From NCBI GenBank assembly GCA_021811115.1, contig JAJZPP010000018.1:1-7845 (forward strand): 7,845 nucleotides of DNA. Reading direction: 5' to 3'. Source of the DNA: a bacterium. Lineage in GTDB: Bacteria; Chlamydiota; Chlamydiia; Chlamydiales; FEN-1388. Below the pieces are notes generated by a model. That model made no database searches and was not told the origin of the DNA. It worked only from the letters and a program-made list of their open reading frames with translations. Shown here piece by piece: positions 1-5,959 of the stretch (position 1 is its first letter; each line of letters begins with the position of its first letter). The translations under genes were made by a program, and so were the position numbers.

Positions 1-2
1 TA

Positions 3-764
3 CTCTTCCTCGTCCTGATTGCAAGCTACCTCCTCATCATCTGGAAAGGAGTTGGCATCGTGACATCAGAAAACCTCCTCCGCCACTCCTGGTCGCACGC
101 CTACCTCGCGATCCCGCTCCTGATCACCGCCTTCAGCTTCCAAACGATGGTCCCAAGTCTCCACCCTTTTCTCGACCATCACAAGAGGTCACTGCGCGTC
201 GCCGTTGTCCTGGGCACCATAGTGGCCTTCATCGTCTATGCGCTCTGGCAGTACGTCATCTTTGGAAGCATCCCACTCGTGGGAGAAAATGGGCTCATCG
301 AAGCGTTCAAAGCGGGACAGCCGGCTAGCTTCTGTTTGACCAAAATCACCCACTCCACAGTTATTCCAAAGGCGTCTGCCGTCTTTGCCATGATGGCTCT
401 TGTCACCTCATTTTTTGGAATTGGTATCGGGCTCTTTGACTTTCTAGGGGATGGGCTGAAAATTCCACGCCAAGACAAAGGAGCTATGACGCTGGGCCTC
501 CTCGTTCTCCTCCCATCCTTTTTCTTCGCCATTAGTATTGAGCGCATCTTCCTCATGGCGCTTGATATCTCTGGAGGGTTTGGAGACACGCTTCTCAATG
601 GAGTCATCCCCGTCGTCATGCTGTGGGTAGGGGGAAACCGATTTGCGCCCGATGGTAACCACCGGTCGCTGATTCGGACCGTCTGCACTATTCTTTTGCT
701 TCTCCTCTTCGCCATTGCCTTTGGGACAGAAGGCTACACTAGGCTGATTGCTGGAGCATTTTAA
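3..764 (+). CDS. tyrP: Aromatic amino acid permease, TyrP/Mtr (HAAAP) family, 3' part
   Basis: The reading frame is open from base 3 with no stop, so the gene begins outside the window. The GTG at 60 is an internal valine codon, not a start. About 253 residues are present, against roughly 400 for the complete chlamydial family. The product is an inner-membrane transporter expected to import tyrosine or tryptophan with a proton. The sequence shows several hydrophobic segments separated by short charged loops, and a segment reading ITAFSFQTMVPSL that resembles the conserved half-buried helix of the hydroxy/aromatic amino acid permease family (SFGFH..VPSL). The FFGIGIGLFDFLGDGLK stretch is also typical of TyrP. 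The final 26 bases overlap the end of sufE on the opposite strand, so there is no room for an ordinary terminator between them. Family assignment is by recalled motif; tyrosine versus tryptophan cannot be decided here. Confidence 0.88.
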   Translation, partial: LFLVLIASYLLIIWKGVGIVTSENLLRHSWSHAYLAIPLLITAFSFQTMVPSLHPFLDHHKRSLRVAVVLGTIVAFIVYALWQYVIFGSIPLVGENGLIEAFKAGQPASFCLTKITHSTVIPKASAVFAMMALVTSFFGIGIGLFDFLGDGLKIPRQDKGAMTLGLLVLLPSFFFAISIERIFLMALDISGGFGDTLLNGVIPVVMLWVGGNRFAPDGNHRSLIRTVCTILLLLLFAIAFGTEGYTRLIAGAF

Positions 765-1167
765 ACGCCTCGAATCGGATCCGCTCATACATGCTGGCAA
801 ATCCATGGGCCCGCCCTGTCGACAGCCCAGCCAGAATGCCAAGCTCGGTGACATAGGTCGGTGGGGTTGAAAGAATCGTCTCAGGAGTTTCCCCAGAATA
901 GACACGGACCAACAGTTGCCCAAGGCCTGCTGAGATGAGCGCCTCAGACTCAATGGCGAAGACGAGACGATCATTTTCCACGGTTGCCTTCAGATGGGTG
1001 ACCGATTGGCACCCATGGACCAACGTCTTATCCGACTTCTCTCCTGGACTGAGCTTGGGCTGAGTCTTGCCTAAATCTAAGATGATTTGATACTTCTCTT
1101 CTGGAGTCGAGGCGGCGGCAAATAACCGCTTAATCGCCTCCTGTTTTTGCTGAATTGACCTTTCCAT
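739..1167 (-). CDS. sufE: Cysteine desulfuration protein SufE
   Basis: SufE accepts sulfur from the cysteine desulfurase SufS as a persulfide on one cysteine and passes it to the Fe-S cluster scaffold in the cytoplasm. The 142-residue product has the family's usual length and the motif LVHGCQS, whose cysteine (residue 53 from the chosen start) corresponds to E. coli SufE Cys51. The C-terminal part, TELGILAGLSTGRAHGFASMYERIR, has the usual family layout. I chose the ATG at 1167: it puts the cysteine at the expected position and has a purine-rich AAGAAGAGA just upstream. The in-frame ATG at 1197 would add ten atypical residues and its only AGG touches the start codon. The start lies inside the preceding minus-strand gene (38 bp overlap), suggesting translational coupling. 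The 3' end overlaps the permease gene by 26 bp. No sufS, sufB, sufC or sufD is visible nearby. Confidence 0.93.
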   Translation of the reverse strand: MERSIQQKQEAIKRLFAAASTPEEKYQIILDLGKTQPKLSPGEKSDKTLVHGCQSVTHLKATVENDRLVFAIESEALISAGLGQLLVRVYSGETPETILSTPPTYVTELGILAGLSTGRAHGFASMYERIRFEAFKMLQQSA

Positions 1168-1462
1168 TCTCTTCTTGCAGTAGTTTTTCTCGTTCATCCT
1201 GCAGCGTTTTCAATCGTTCTTGTAGAGCAGAAACAATCGCTAAGTACTGCTCCTGCTGAAGCGCTCTTTGTCTGGCCCCAAAGTAGTCCAAACTCATCAA
1301 ACGACCTGCTGCATCCCCAGCAAAATACGCTTTTCGCTTATAGATTGCTATCTGATCTTGCACATCGGTGATCTCATCGTTCACCTCGGCAAGTGATGGC
1401 TTATCTTCCGTAGCTACCAGACAGCTGGTTGCTACAAGTAGCAATGTAAAAAAAGATTTCAT
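1130..1462 (-). CDS. Small exported coiled-coil protein, possible lipoprotein
   Basis: I do not recognise this protein. From the ATG at 1462 it has 110 residues and opens with a signal-peptide-like stretch, MKSFFTLLLVATSCLVATED. A cysteine after VATS could be a relaxed lipobox, so it may be a lipoprotein; alternatively signal peptidase I could cut a few residues later. The remainder is charged and probably alpha-helical, and residues about 70-100 (QEQYLAIVSALQERLKTLQD and following) look like a coiled coil. The start at 1462 is preferred over the in-frame ATG at 1492, because AGG lies 7 nt upstream and the signal peptide then starts at residue 1. It sits 8 bp after the 610-residue gene and overlaps sufE by 38 bp, so all three are probably one transcript. 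The expected location is the periplasm or an envelope membrane. Confidence 0.72.
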   Translation of the reverse strand: MKSFFTLLLVATSCLVATEDKPSLAEVNDEITDVQDQIAIYKRKAYFAGDAAGRLMSLDYFGARQRALQQEQYLAIVSALQERLKTLQDEREKLLQEENGKVNSAKTGGD

Positions 1463-1470
1463 AAATTTAC

Positions 1471-3303
1471 CTACAATATTCTTGTCCACCATGTAAAATT
1501 TCGAATCGAAAGCAACCCGGTGCGCACCGCTTCATACCCGGCTCTGTAACTGGCTCTGGCACCACTGAATGTATCCATGAAAACACGATGCACCACCTGC
1601 GGAGGAGCGCCTCCTCCAAGTACATCGGCCGCTACCTTCGCAGGAGCGACACCAAACTTCGTTGAATACCACACCGTCTTAACGCCCCCCCACATTATCT
1701 TGAATATATTACTGGGGACCTCAGTAGCCAGTCCCAAACCGGTCGCCGGTTTTGGCATGCTCCAATAGGCATCAATCCCTCCGGCAATAAACGTATTCGT
1801 CTGCATCATCACGTTCCACGTGAGGACCATAGCCGTAGCCTGAACACACGTAATAACAGTATTTTTTACAGCGCCATCAGGTATGAAGAAAGAGGCTGTC
1901 ACCCAATTGCCTGCCGCTCGCGCTACTAACGAAATAAACCCTCTGGAAAAAAGAGCGGCACCACCACTCGTAAGGGCTCCAAAAAGGCCTCCTTCGGCAT
2001 AGCCGGCAGCCGCTGAAATGCCAATATAAATCAGAAACTCACCGGAAGGAAGAACTCGCTTACCAATTCTGAAAACTTTTTCCGCTGTACGCTGAGCTTT
2101 TGTCAAAATACTCACCTTCGGCTCTGCGGAAGAAATCTCTTCGGTTAACTTCCGTTGCATCTCTTTCAATTGGTCCATAATGCCAATAATATTGGTTGGA
2201 CGAGCGCCTGGGAACCGCTGCTCTAAAGAGGTAGACATCGATTGCGCAAAGAGCAGCACTCCCTTTTTCTCATCCAACGTCGTGGTCTCCAGAACCTGTA
2301 TGCCTTTACTGACAGTATGGACTTTCCACTCGCCGAGAATACGCATTTGCATTTGGGAGCAGGTCCCGCCAAGTAATTCTTTCGCTGTCGAAGAGATGGT
2401 TTTTATTCCACTGATAAAAGCGGATCCTTCCTCTTGAAGCAACTTCAGAAGCTCTTCGTCACACTCAGCTGCCACCGCAGAAAAGTCGGCTTTCCCAGCT
2501 TCGTCTAGTTTTTTTGTGAGCTCTTGAACCTTCTTTTCCCATTGTGCCGAAAGCTGCTCGAGCTGTGGAGCATAGATCCTCGCGGTAACGTCAAGTCCTG
2601 AACTGTGGAGGGCTTCCAGATCCTCGTCAAACTGTTGTTTTTGTTCCGGAGAGGTAGTGGCATTTATCATGTCAGCCCCTACCACCCTTTTCTGGGCATA
2701 GTTTTCAAACCACCCCTTACACTGAGGATCTTGAAGAGCTGAATAGATCATTCCCAATCGCTTGGCTCGAGAAGGGATGACATTTTTGGGAATAGCCCTC
2801 AGCAACCCTGTGATCAACGCCTCCTTATGCTCTTCATCCCCTCCTAGGAAAGCGGTTTTTAAGTCAACGCTTCGCAAACTCTCCAGAATACTCCCCTCAT
2901 CAGCAGCCTTGTTCAGCACGAGCCCCAAGCAACCATCGGCCTGATCGAGCCTTCCAAACCGCCTCTCAAGCTCGCAAACAAAGGGGATAATTTCCTTCAA
3001 AGATTCCTTCCTCTCCCCCAGCGCAACAGAGAACAGTTTCCGGAGCGCTCCCATATTTGAAGCATTGTCATACGAAGCGACAGAGAGCGGTACTGTTTTT
3101 TCGCCAACAGTAAGGTACAATTTTTTTCTTCCGAAAAGAAGATGAATGACTCGGTTCCAAAAGGAGGGTTTGACCGTTGTAAAGGCTTGTGAAGCCTCCG
3201 CGATAGTACGGAGGTATAGATTCTGCTTATCAGCCACAGCGTCGAAGCTTTTCTTCAACCCTTCAAGATACCCGGTAGCTGCTGCAGGCGCAATCGACGT
3301 CAT
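1471..3303 (-). CDS. Unknown 610-residue protein with hydrophobic C-terminal region; candidate secreted or membrane-inserting effector
   Basis: I do not recognise a named family. The ATG at 3303 follows a clean GGAG with 5 nt spacing. There is no Sec signal peptide; the N-terminus is rich in Ser, Thr and Ala, which is compatible with (but does not prove) type III secretion. Residues 49-78 hold a motif, W then LFG (56-58), VGEK (66-69), L73 and SY (77-78), which recurs in the divergent ankyrin-like gene. Residues 220-300 are Glu/Lys/Gln-rich and probably helical or coiled coil, and residues 375-395 look similar. Residues about 421-474 and 481-512 are hydrophobic and Gly/Ala-rich with few charges and could enter a membrane as one or two hairpins, as in chlamydial Inc proteins. 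The last 30 residues are basic and aromatic. It is the first gene of the minus-strand unit that continues to sufE. The effector idea is inference. Confidence 0.85.
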   Translation of the reverse strand: MTSIAPAAATGYLEGLKKSFDAVADKQNLYLRTIAEASQAFTTVKPSFWNRVIHLLFGRKKLYLTVGEKTVPLSVASYDNASNMGALRKLFSVALGERKESLKEIIPFVCELERRFGRLDQADGCLGLVLNKAADEGSILESLRSVDLKTAFLGGDEEHKEALITGLLRAIPKNVIPSRAKRLGMIYSALQDPQCKGWFENYAQKRVVGADMINATTSPEQKQQFDEDLEALHSSGLDVTARIYAPQLEQLSAQWEKKVQELTKKLDEAGKADFSAVAAECDEELLKLLQEEGSAFISGIKTISSTAKELLGGTCSQMQMRILGEWKVHTVSKGIQVLETTTLDEKKGVLLFAQSMSTSLEQRFPGARPTNIIGIMDQLKEMQRKLTEEISSAEPKVSILTKAQRTAEKVFRIGKRVLPSGEFLIYIGISAAAGYAEGGLFGALTSGGAALFSRGFISLVARAAGNWVTASFFIPDGAVKNTVITCVQATAMVLTWNVMMQTNTFIAGGIDAYWSMPKPATGLGLATEVPSNIFKIMWGGVKTVWYSTKFGVAPAKVAADVLGGGAPPQVVHRVFMDTFSGARASYRAGYEAVRTGLLSIRNFTWWTRIL

Positions 3304-3335
3304 ATCCGCTCCAAACTACAGAACTGAAAATTTTT

Positions 3336-3366
3336 GAGATATCAGGTATCAGCCCCTTTTGTCCAA
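3336..3366 (-). promoter_or_regulatory. Weak candidate promoter for the minus-strand unit
   Basis: Reading the minus strand, TTGGAC (3366-3361) is followed after 19 bp by TATCTC (3341-3336), about 32 bp before the ATG at 3303. The -35-like box is fair but the -10-like box is poor, so this is only the best match I could find upstream of the 610-residue gene. Confidence 0.22.
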
Positions 3367-3377
3367 TAAAATTACGA

Positions 3378-3407
3378 TTGGCATGATAACCCTCACTCCT
3401 CTACACT
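3378..3407 (+). promoter_or_regulatory. Probable sigma70/sigma66-type promoter of the ankyrin-like gene
   Basis: TTGGCA (3378-3383) and TACACT (3402-3407) are separated by 18 bp. The -10 box ends 27 bp before the ATG at 3435, leaving a short leader that contains the Shine-Dalgarno. The TACACT is followed by CAGT, much like the lepB promoter (TACACTGAGT). Confidence 0.5.
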
Positions 3408-3433
3408 CAGTCAAAAAAAGTGAGGAGTTCCTC
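3391..3433 (+). repeat. Overlapping short inverted repeats around the -10 box and ribosome binding site
   Basis: Three perfect dyads overlap here: CCTCACT (3391-3397) with AGTGAGG (3419-3425); ACTCCTC (3395-3401) with GAGGAGT (3422-3428); and GAGGA (3422-3426) with TCCTC (3429-3433). All involve the Shine-Dalgarno bases. If transcription starts about 7 bp after the -10 box, the left arms of the first two are not in the RNA, so those could act only as DNA (an operator) or in a longer transcript. The third would lie in the leader. Such purine-rich repeats may also be chance. Confidence 0.3.
3422..3427 (+). promoter_or_regulatory. Strong Shine-Dalgarno that fixes the ankyrin-like gene start
   Basis: GAGGAG lies 7 nt before the ATG at 3435. 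This decides against the GTG at 3420, which would place the ribosome binding site inside the coding region. Confidence 0.75.
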
Positions 3434-3434
3434 T

Positions 3435-4346
3435 ATGGATTGTAATACAACCTTTGCAACTGTTGACCATGGCTACCTGCAAATTGCCAGTGGTAATCTC
3501 TATCAAGGAGAAATTAATAGCTATAACAATTGGTTCACAAAGTTTTTTGCAAAGCTGTTTGGTAAATCGATCGATGTATTTGTGGGAGATAAGCTCCGCC
3601 GACTCAACAAGGTCAGCTACATCCAATTCCTCAACGAACATGGGATCATGGCAACTCCATGGAATCTCAACACGTTGAAGCAATTCAACAATATTCTTTA
3701 CGTTCGATCAGATACAAAGGGACCGATGCGACAACACATTGGGAGTGCCGCGAAAATAGCCTCACTCACCCGTAAGATGGTCATCAGTATTGGCAGTAAC
3801 GATGAGGTACGCGCCACAAAATACCTTGGGAAAGGCGCTGACGTCAACCAGCTCTTTTGGATTCGAGGGTATGATGGAAAATACGTATTCGAAGAACACC
3901 TCTCAGGAGGGCTCCCCCGAGCCAAAATCGATCCTTTTTCCTCAGACCAGCTCTCCCCCATCCTGTTCGCAGCGCAGCACAGCCTCCATACCCTCGTCAA
4001 CCACCTCCTCTCTTTTGGAGCGTTGGCCGCGTACATAGGACATAGGTACAACTTCTCACGTGAAATTCTCAGCGTAGCCAACAATACGACACTGAAACCA
4101 ACTGTGCGCCCCGTGGTCGTTGTTAACAACCATCCCTGTTGCCGCTCAAGAGTCCACGTCCACCACCAGTTTGGCCTTGACTTGAAAACCTCGCAAACTA
4201 TCACCTACCGTGACACGTTGCAAAAGACCCACGATCTCATGCTCGATGCCACCTACCGTTTCGCACCACCAATTCTCAACGCAGAGCTTCCACGCACGTG
4301 TGACTGGAGTTCCACCGATGTTATCGGCAGAACTCCCCTATTCTAG
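3435..4346 (+). CDS. Ankyrin-repeat-like protein with the shared N-terminal W-LFG-VGDK module
   Basis: The product has 303 residues from the ATG at 3435 and no signal peptide. Residues 33-62 carry W33, LFG (41-43), VGDK (50-53), L57 and SY (61-62), closely matching the N-terminal motif of the divergent 610-residue protein. Residues about 110-142 (ending ATKYLGKGADVNQ) and 171-197 (SPILFAAQHSLHTLVNHLLSFGA) look like degenerate ankyrin repeats: the second shows the SPLxxA...LVxxLLxxGA pattern and the first the LLxxGADVN ending. Ankyrin repeats bind other proteins, and in intracellular bacteria such proteins are often delivered to the host; that role is inference here. Residues after 200 are Val/His/Arg-rich and unassigned. 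The last residues, VIGRTPLF, resemble the opening of a further repeat but are read from sequence antisense to the conserved end of aroA, so they may be accidental. The last 26 bp overlap that gene. Confidence 0.75.
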   Translation: MDCNTTFATVDHGYLQIASGNLYQGEINSYNNWFTKFFAKLFGKSIDVFVGDKLRRLNKVSYIQFLNEHGIMATPWNLNTLKQFNNILYVRSDTKGPMRQHIGSAAKIASLTRKMVISIGSNDEVRATKYLGKGADVNQLFWIRGYDGKYVFEEHLSGGLPRAKIDPFSSDQLSPILFAAQHSLHTLVNHLLSFGALAAYIGHRYNFSREILSVANNTTLKPTVRPVVVVNNHPCCRSRVHVHHQFGLDLKTSQTITYRDTLQKTHDLMLDATYRFAPPILNAELPRTCDWSSTDVIGRTPLF

Positions 4347-4971
4347 CTCCCAAAGCTGCCAGGGAGGAGAAGAACAAGGGGAAACTCTTTTTCACACACT
4401 CGGTGTGCTGAACGACAGTTTTCCCCTTGGCGATCAATCCAGCCACCGTTAATGCCATCGCGACTCGCTGGTCGTCACGCGAGGAGACGACCGCCCCATG
4501 GAGCTTGCTTTTTGTGAGGATCAATCCATCAGACTGTTCGACAACATCGGCGCCCATCGAGGAAAGGGCCCGAGCCATCGTGAAGAGGCGATCTGACTCT
4601 TTCGACCGACAGCCTGAGGCATTGGAGAGAGTCGTCGTACCCGTCGCATACGTACCAAGAACAGCAAGAAGAGGCAGCGCATCGACAGCCGTATCGATAT
4701 TCATCTCAATCCCATGGAGCTGCTGAGGCCCCACGATATGGAGACAGTGGCCCGCAACTTCGATTCTGGCTCCCATCGCCTTCACATACTCAAGAACGAT
4801 CTTGTCCTCCTGCCATTCATCCTGATTCACCCCTTCGATGAGTATGTCAGAGGGGGTCATCAAGGATGCAATGAGTGGGAACACAAGACCGCTCACATCA
4901 CCTTGCGATTTCGAAGAAGGAAACCTCATGACGCCATGCAGTGACGATGGTTCCACAACAACTGTTGACAT
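4321..4971 (-). CDS. aroA: EPSP synthase (AroA) relative lacking the internal domain, probably inactive
   Basis: Full AroA (about 430-450 residues) joins shikimate-3-phosphate and phosphoenolpyruvate in the shikimate pathway. This product has 216 residues. Residues 1-23, ending PSSKSQ, match the AroA N-terminus, with K21 equivalent to E. coli K22. From residue 24 (GDVSGLVFPLIAS) it continues with the second half of AroA: D97 (VDALPLLAV), E125 and R128 (RSKESDR), R169 (DDQR) and K195 (KKSFP) correspond to E. coli D313, E341, R344, R386 and K411. About 215 residues are missing at the join near 4900-4908, including the equivalents of R27, R124, S169, S170 and Q171. The usual DHR histidine is Gln here. 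The frame is clean and GAGG precedes the ATG at 4971 by 4 nt, so it may be translated. It could be a decaying gene or a retained single domain. It overlaps the ankyrin-like gene by 26 bp. Confidence 0.85.
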   Translation of the reverse strand: MSTVVVEPSSLHGVMRFPSSKSQGDVSGLVFPLIASLMTPSDILIEGVNQDEWQEDKIVLEYVKAMGARIEVAGHCLHIVGPQQLHGIEMNIDTAVDALPLLAVLGTYATGTTTLSNASGCRSKESDRLFTMARALSSMGADVVEQSDGLILTKSKLHGAVVSSRDDQRVAMALTVAGLIAKGKTVVQHTECVKKSFPLFFSSLAALGARIGEFCR

Positions 4972-4995
4972 ATTCCCTCGGAGTAAAAGTATACT
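4965..4995 (+). promoter_or_regulatory. Probable promoter of the exported-protein gene
   Basis: A perfect TTGACA (4965-4970) is followed by TATACT (4990-4995) with 19 bp spacing, and the ATG at 5023 comes 27 bp later. The -35 box covers the start codon of the truncated aroA on the other strand. The -10 lies in the palindrome AGTATACT (4988-4995), which reads TATACT on both strands; I see no good -35 for the minus direction. Confidence 0.55.
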
Positions 4996-5022
4996 GTTCC
5001 CTATAACCCAGCGGGCTTTTTG

Positions 5023-5679
5023 ATGAAATGGCTTTCCTTATTCCTTCTCCTCGCCACCACTCTCTGTGCAGCCACTATTAAAGAGAGGCTTCCCCTGCTG
5101 CAGACCGATAATCGTATTGTGTACGATTTTCAGCAATCGATTACGCTTATCTCTGTCGAAGAGGCGAATAACGAGAAGATCGTACTCCACGTGGTGACCG
5201 GAACAAAAGATCTGCTGGATCGGGAAAATCTCTCCTCATGGCTCACCTGGTACACGCAAGGGTGCCCAGGCGCTTCCTCCACAGAATCCATCACAATTAC
5301 CCTTCAGCCATGTATCACTATCTCCGCTGAAGATCCACAAAAAGTATCGTGGCTGCTAACGCTGCTCAACCTCCCTCTCGTCCCTGTCTCGACGAGTGAT
5401 CGTAAAAAAGCGGGCCCACAACCTTCTGTCGATGAACCTGATTTTCGCAAACCGTGGCAGCCGCCTATCGTCGTCAACGGTACTCGAATACCGACACCAT
5501 CCTCCGCCTTTTCGACCACATGGCCTCCAGACGATACCCAGCTGGCCAACCGAACCCTCATTCTCTACTTTCCTACATCCGACAAAGCGGTTCCCGCTTT
5601 TCCCTACTGGATTGAGTCGCCTTCATCCTCATACCACGTCAAAGTGATCGACTCCTCTCGCAAAACTTTGAACAATTGA
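5023..5679 (+). CDS. Exported protein of unknown function
   Basis: I do not recognise this 218-residue protein. It begins with a classical signal peptide: one Lys, then a Leu-rich core, then TTLCA, with likely cleavage after residue 16 (LCA before ATIKERL). The cysteine at position 15 has no proper lipobox, so a lipoprotein is unlikely. The mature part contains alternating hydrophobic stretches suggesting beta strands (residues about 30-60 and 85-120). A Pro-rich, charged segment follows at about 127-168 (KKAGPQPSVDEPDFRKPWQP and onward), then another beta-like part (RTLILYFPT). The ATG at 5023 is preferred over the TTG at 5020, which would add a single Met. No strong Shine-Dalgarno is visible; only GCGGG lies upstream. 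It has its own promoter-like pair and is followed by about 280 bp without a convincing gene. Expected location is the periplasm or outer membrane. Confidence 0.75.
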   Translation: MKWLSLFLLLATTLCAATIKERLPLLQTDNRIVYDFQQSITLISVEEANNEKIVLHVVTGTKDLLDRENLSSWLTWYTQGCPGASSTESITITLQPCITISAEDPQKVSWLLTLLNLPLVPVSTSDRKKAGPQPSVDEPDFRKPWQPPIVVNGTRIPTPSSAFSTTWPPDDTQLANRTLILYFPTSDKAVPAFPYWIESPSSSYHVKVIDSSRKTLNN

Positions 5680-5894
5680 ATCGTCAAATACCCCTGAATG
5701 GGCCCCTCTTCAGAGCATTTGTGTAACTCATTAAGCATCAATGACTTAGCCAACATTTTTTGCCACACGTCCTCCATTTTCTCTCTATTCATAAACAATT
5801 TCTCTCCATCTATGCACTTTTTACACACACTAGTTCCACAGTTTGAAGCGGTATGGAAGAATAAAAATGCATACATTTGAATACAATATAGTAT
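5680..5894. other. AT-richer intergenic stretch without a convincing gene
   Basis: The stretch is visibly richer in A and T than its neighbours, with several T-runs. It holds a minus-strand open frame of 90 codons (5876 to 5604) that runs back into the end of the upstream gene. That frame lacks a Shine-Dalgarno and a recognisable product. I see no clear terminator, tRNA or repeat. It may be plain spacer or the remains of a lost gene. Confidence 0.4.
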
Positions 5895-5925
5895 TTGACA
5901 CCCAATAGCCTCTCTGGGCTACACT
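5895..5925 (+). promoter_or_regulatory. Probable lepB promoter
   Basis: A perfect TTGACA (5895-5900) and TACACT (5920-5925) are separated by 19 bp, 34 bp before the lepB ATG at 5960. The -10 is part of a small dyad, ACACT-G-AGTGT (5921-5931). A GGGA at 5951-5954 serves as a modest ribosome binding site 5 nt before the start. Confidence 0.55.
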
Positions 5926-5959
5926 GAGTGTTTCTTTTCTGAACCGATGTGGGAATTCC

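Noticed and set aside
60..62. GTG at 60 as the start of a short permease
   Set aside because: The frame continues upstream to the window edge with hydrophobic residues that fit a transmembrane helix, so this is an internal codon.
739..764. Both convergent gene pairs overlap by exactly 26 bp (739-764 and 4321-4346)
   Set aside because: The overlap sequences are not alike and the equal length is most simply chance.
236..974. Long minus-strand frames opposite the permease gene (159 and 176 codons)
   Set aside because: They are Arg/Ser/Pro-rich antisense shadows of the permease and sufE frames and have no family features.
3698..4204. 168-codon minus-strand frame opposite the ankyrin-like gene
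   Set aside because: Its composition is Arg/Trp/Ser-rich, typical of an antisense shadow, and the plus frame has a promoter, a strong Shine-Dalgarno and ankyrin-like motifs.
4347..4366. CTCCC / GGGAG hairpin near the end of the ankyrin-like gene as a terminator
   Set aside because: The stem is only five pairs with a ten-base loop, has no T-run and lies within aroA coding sequence.
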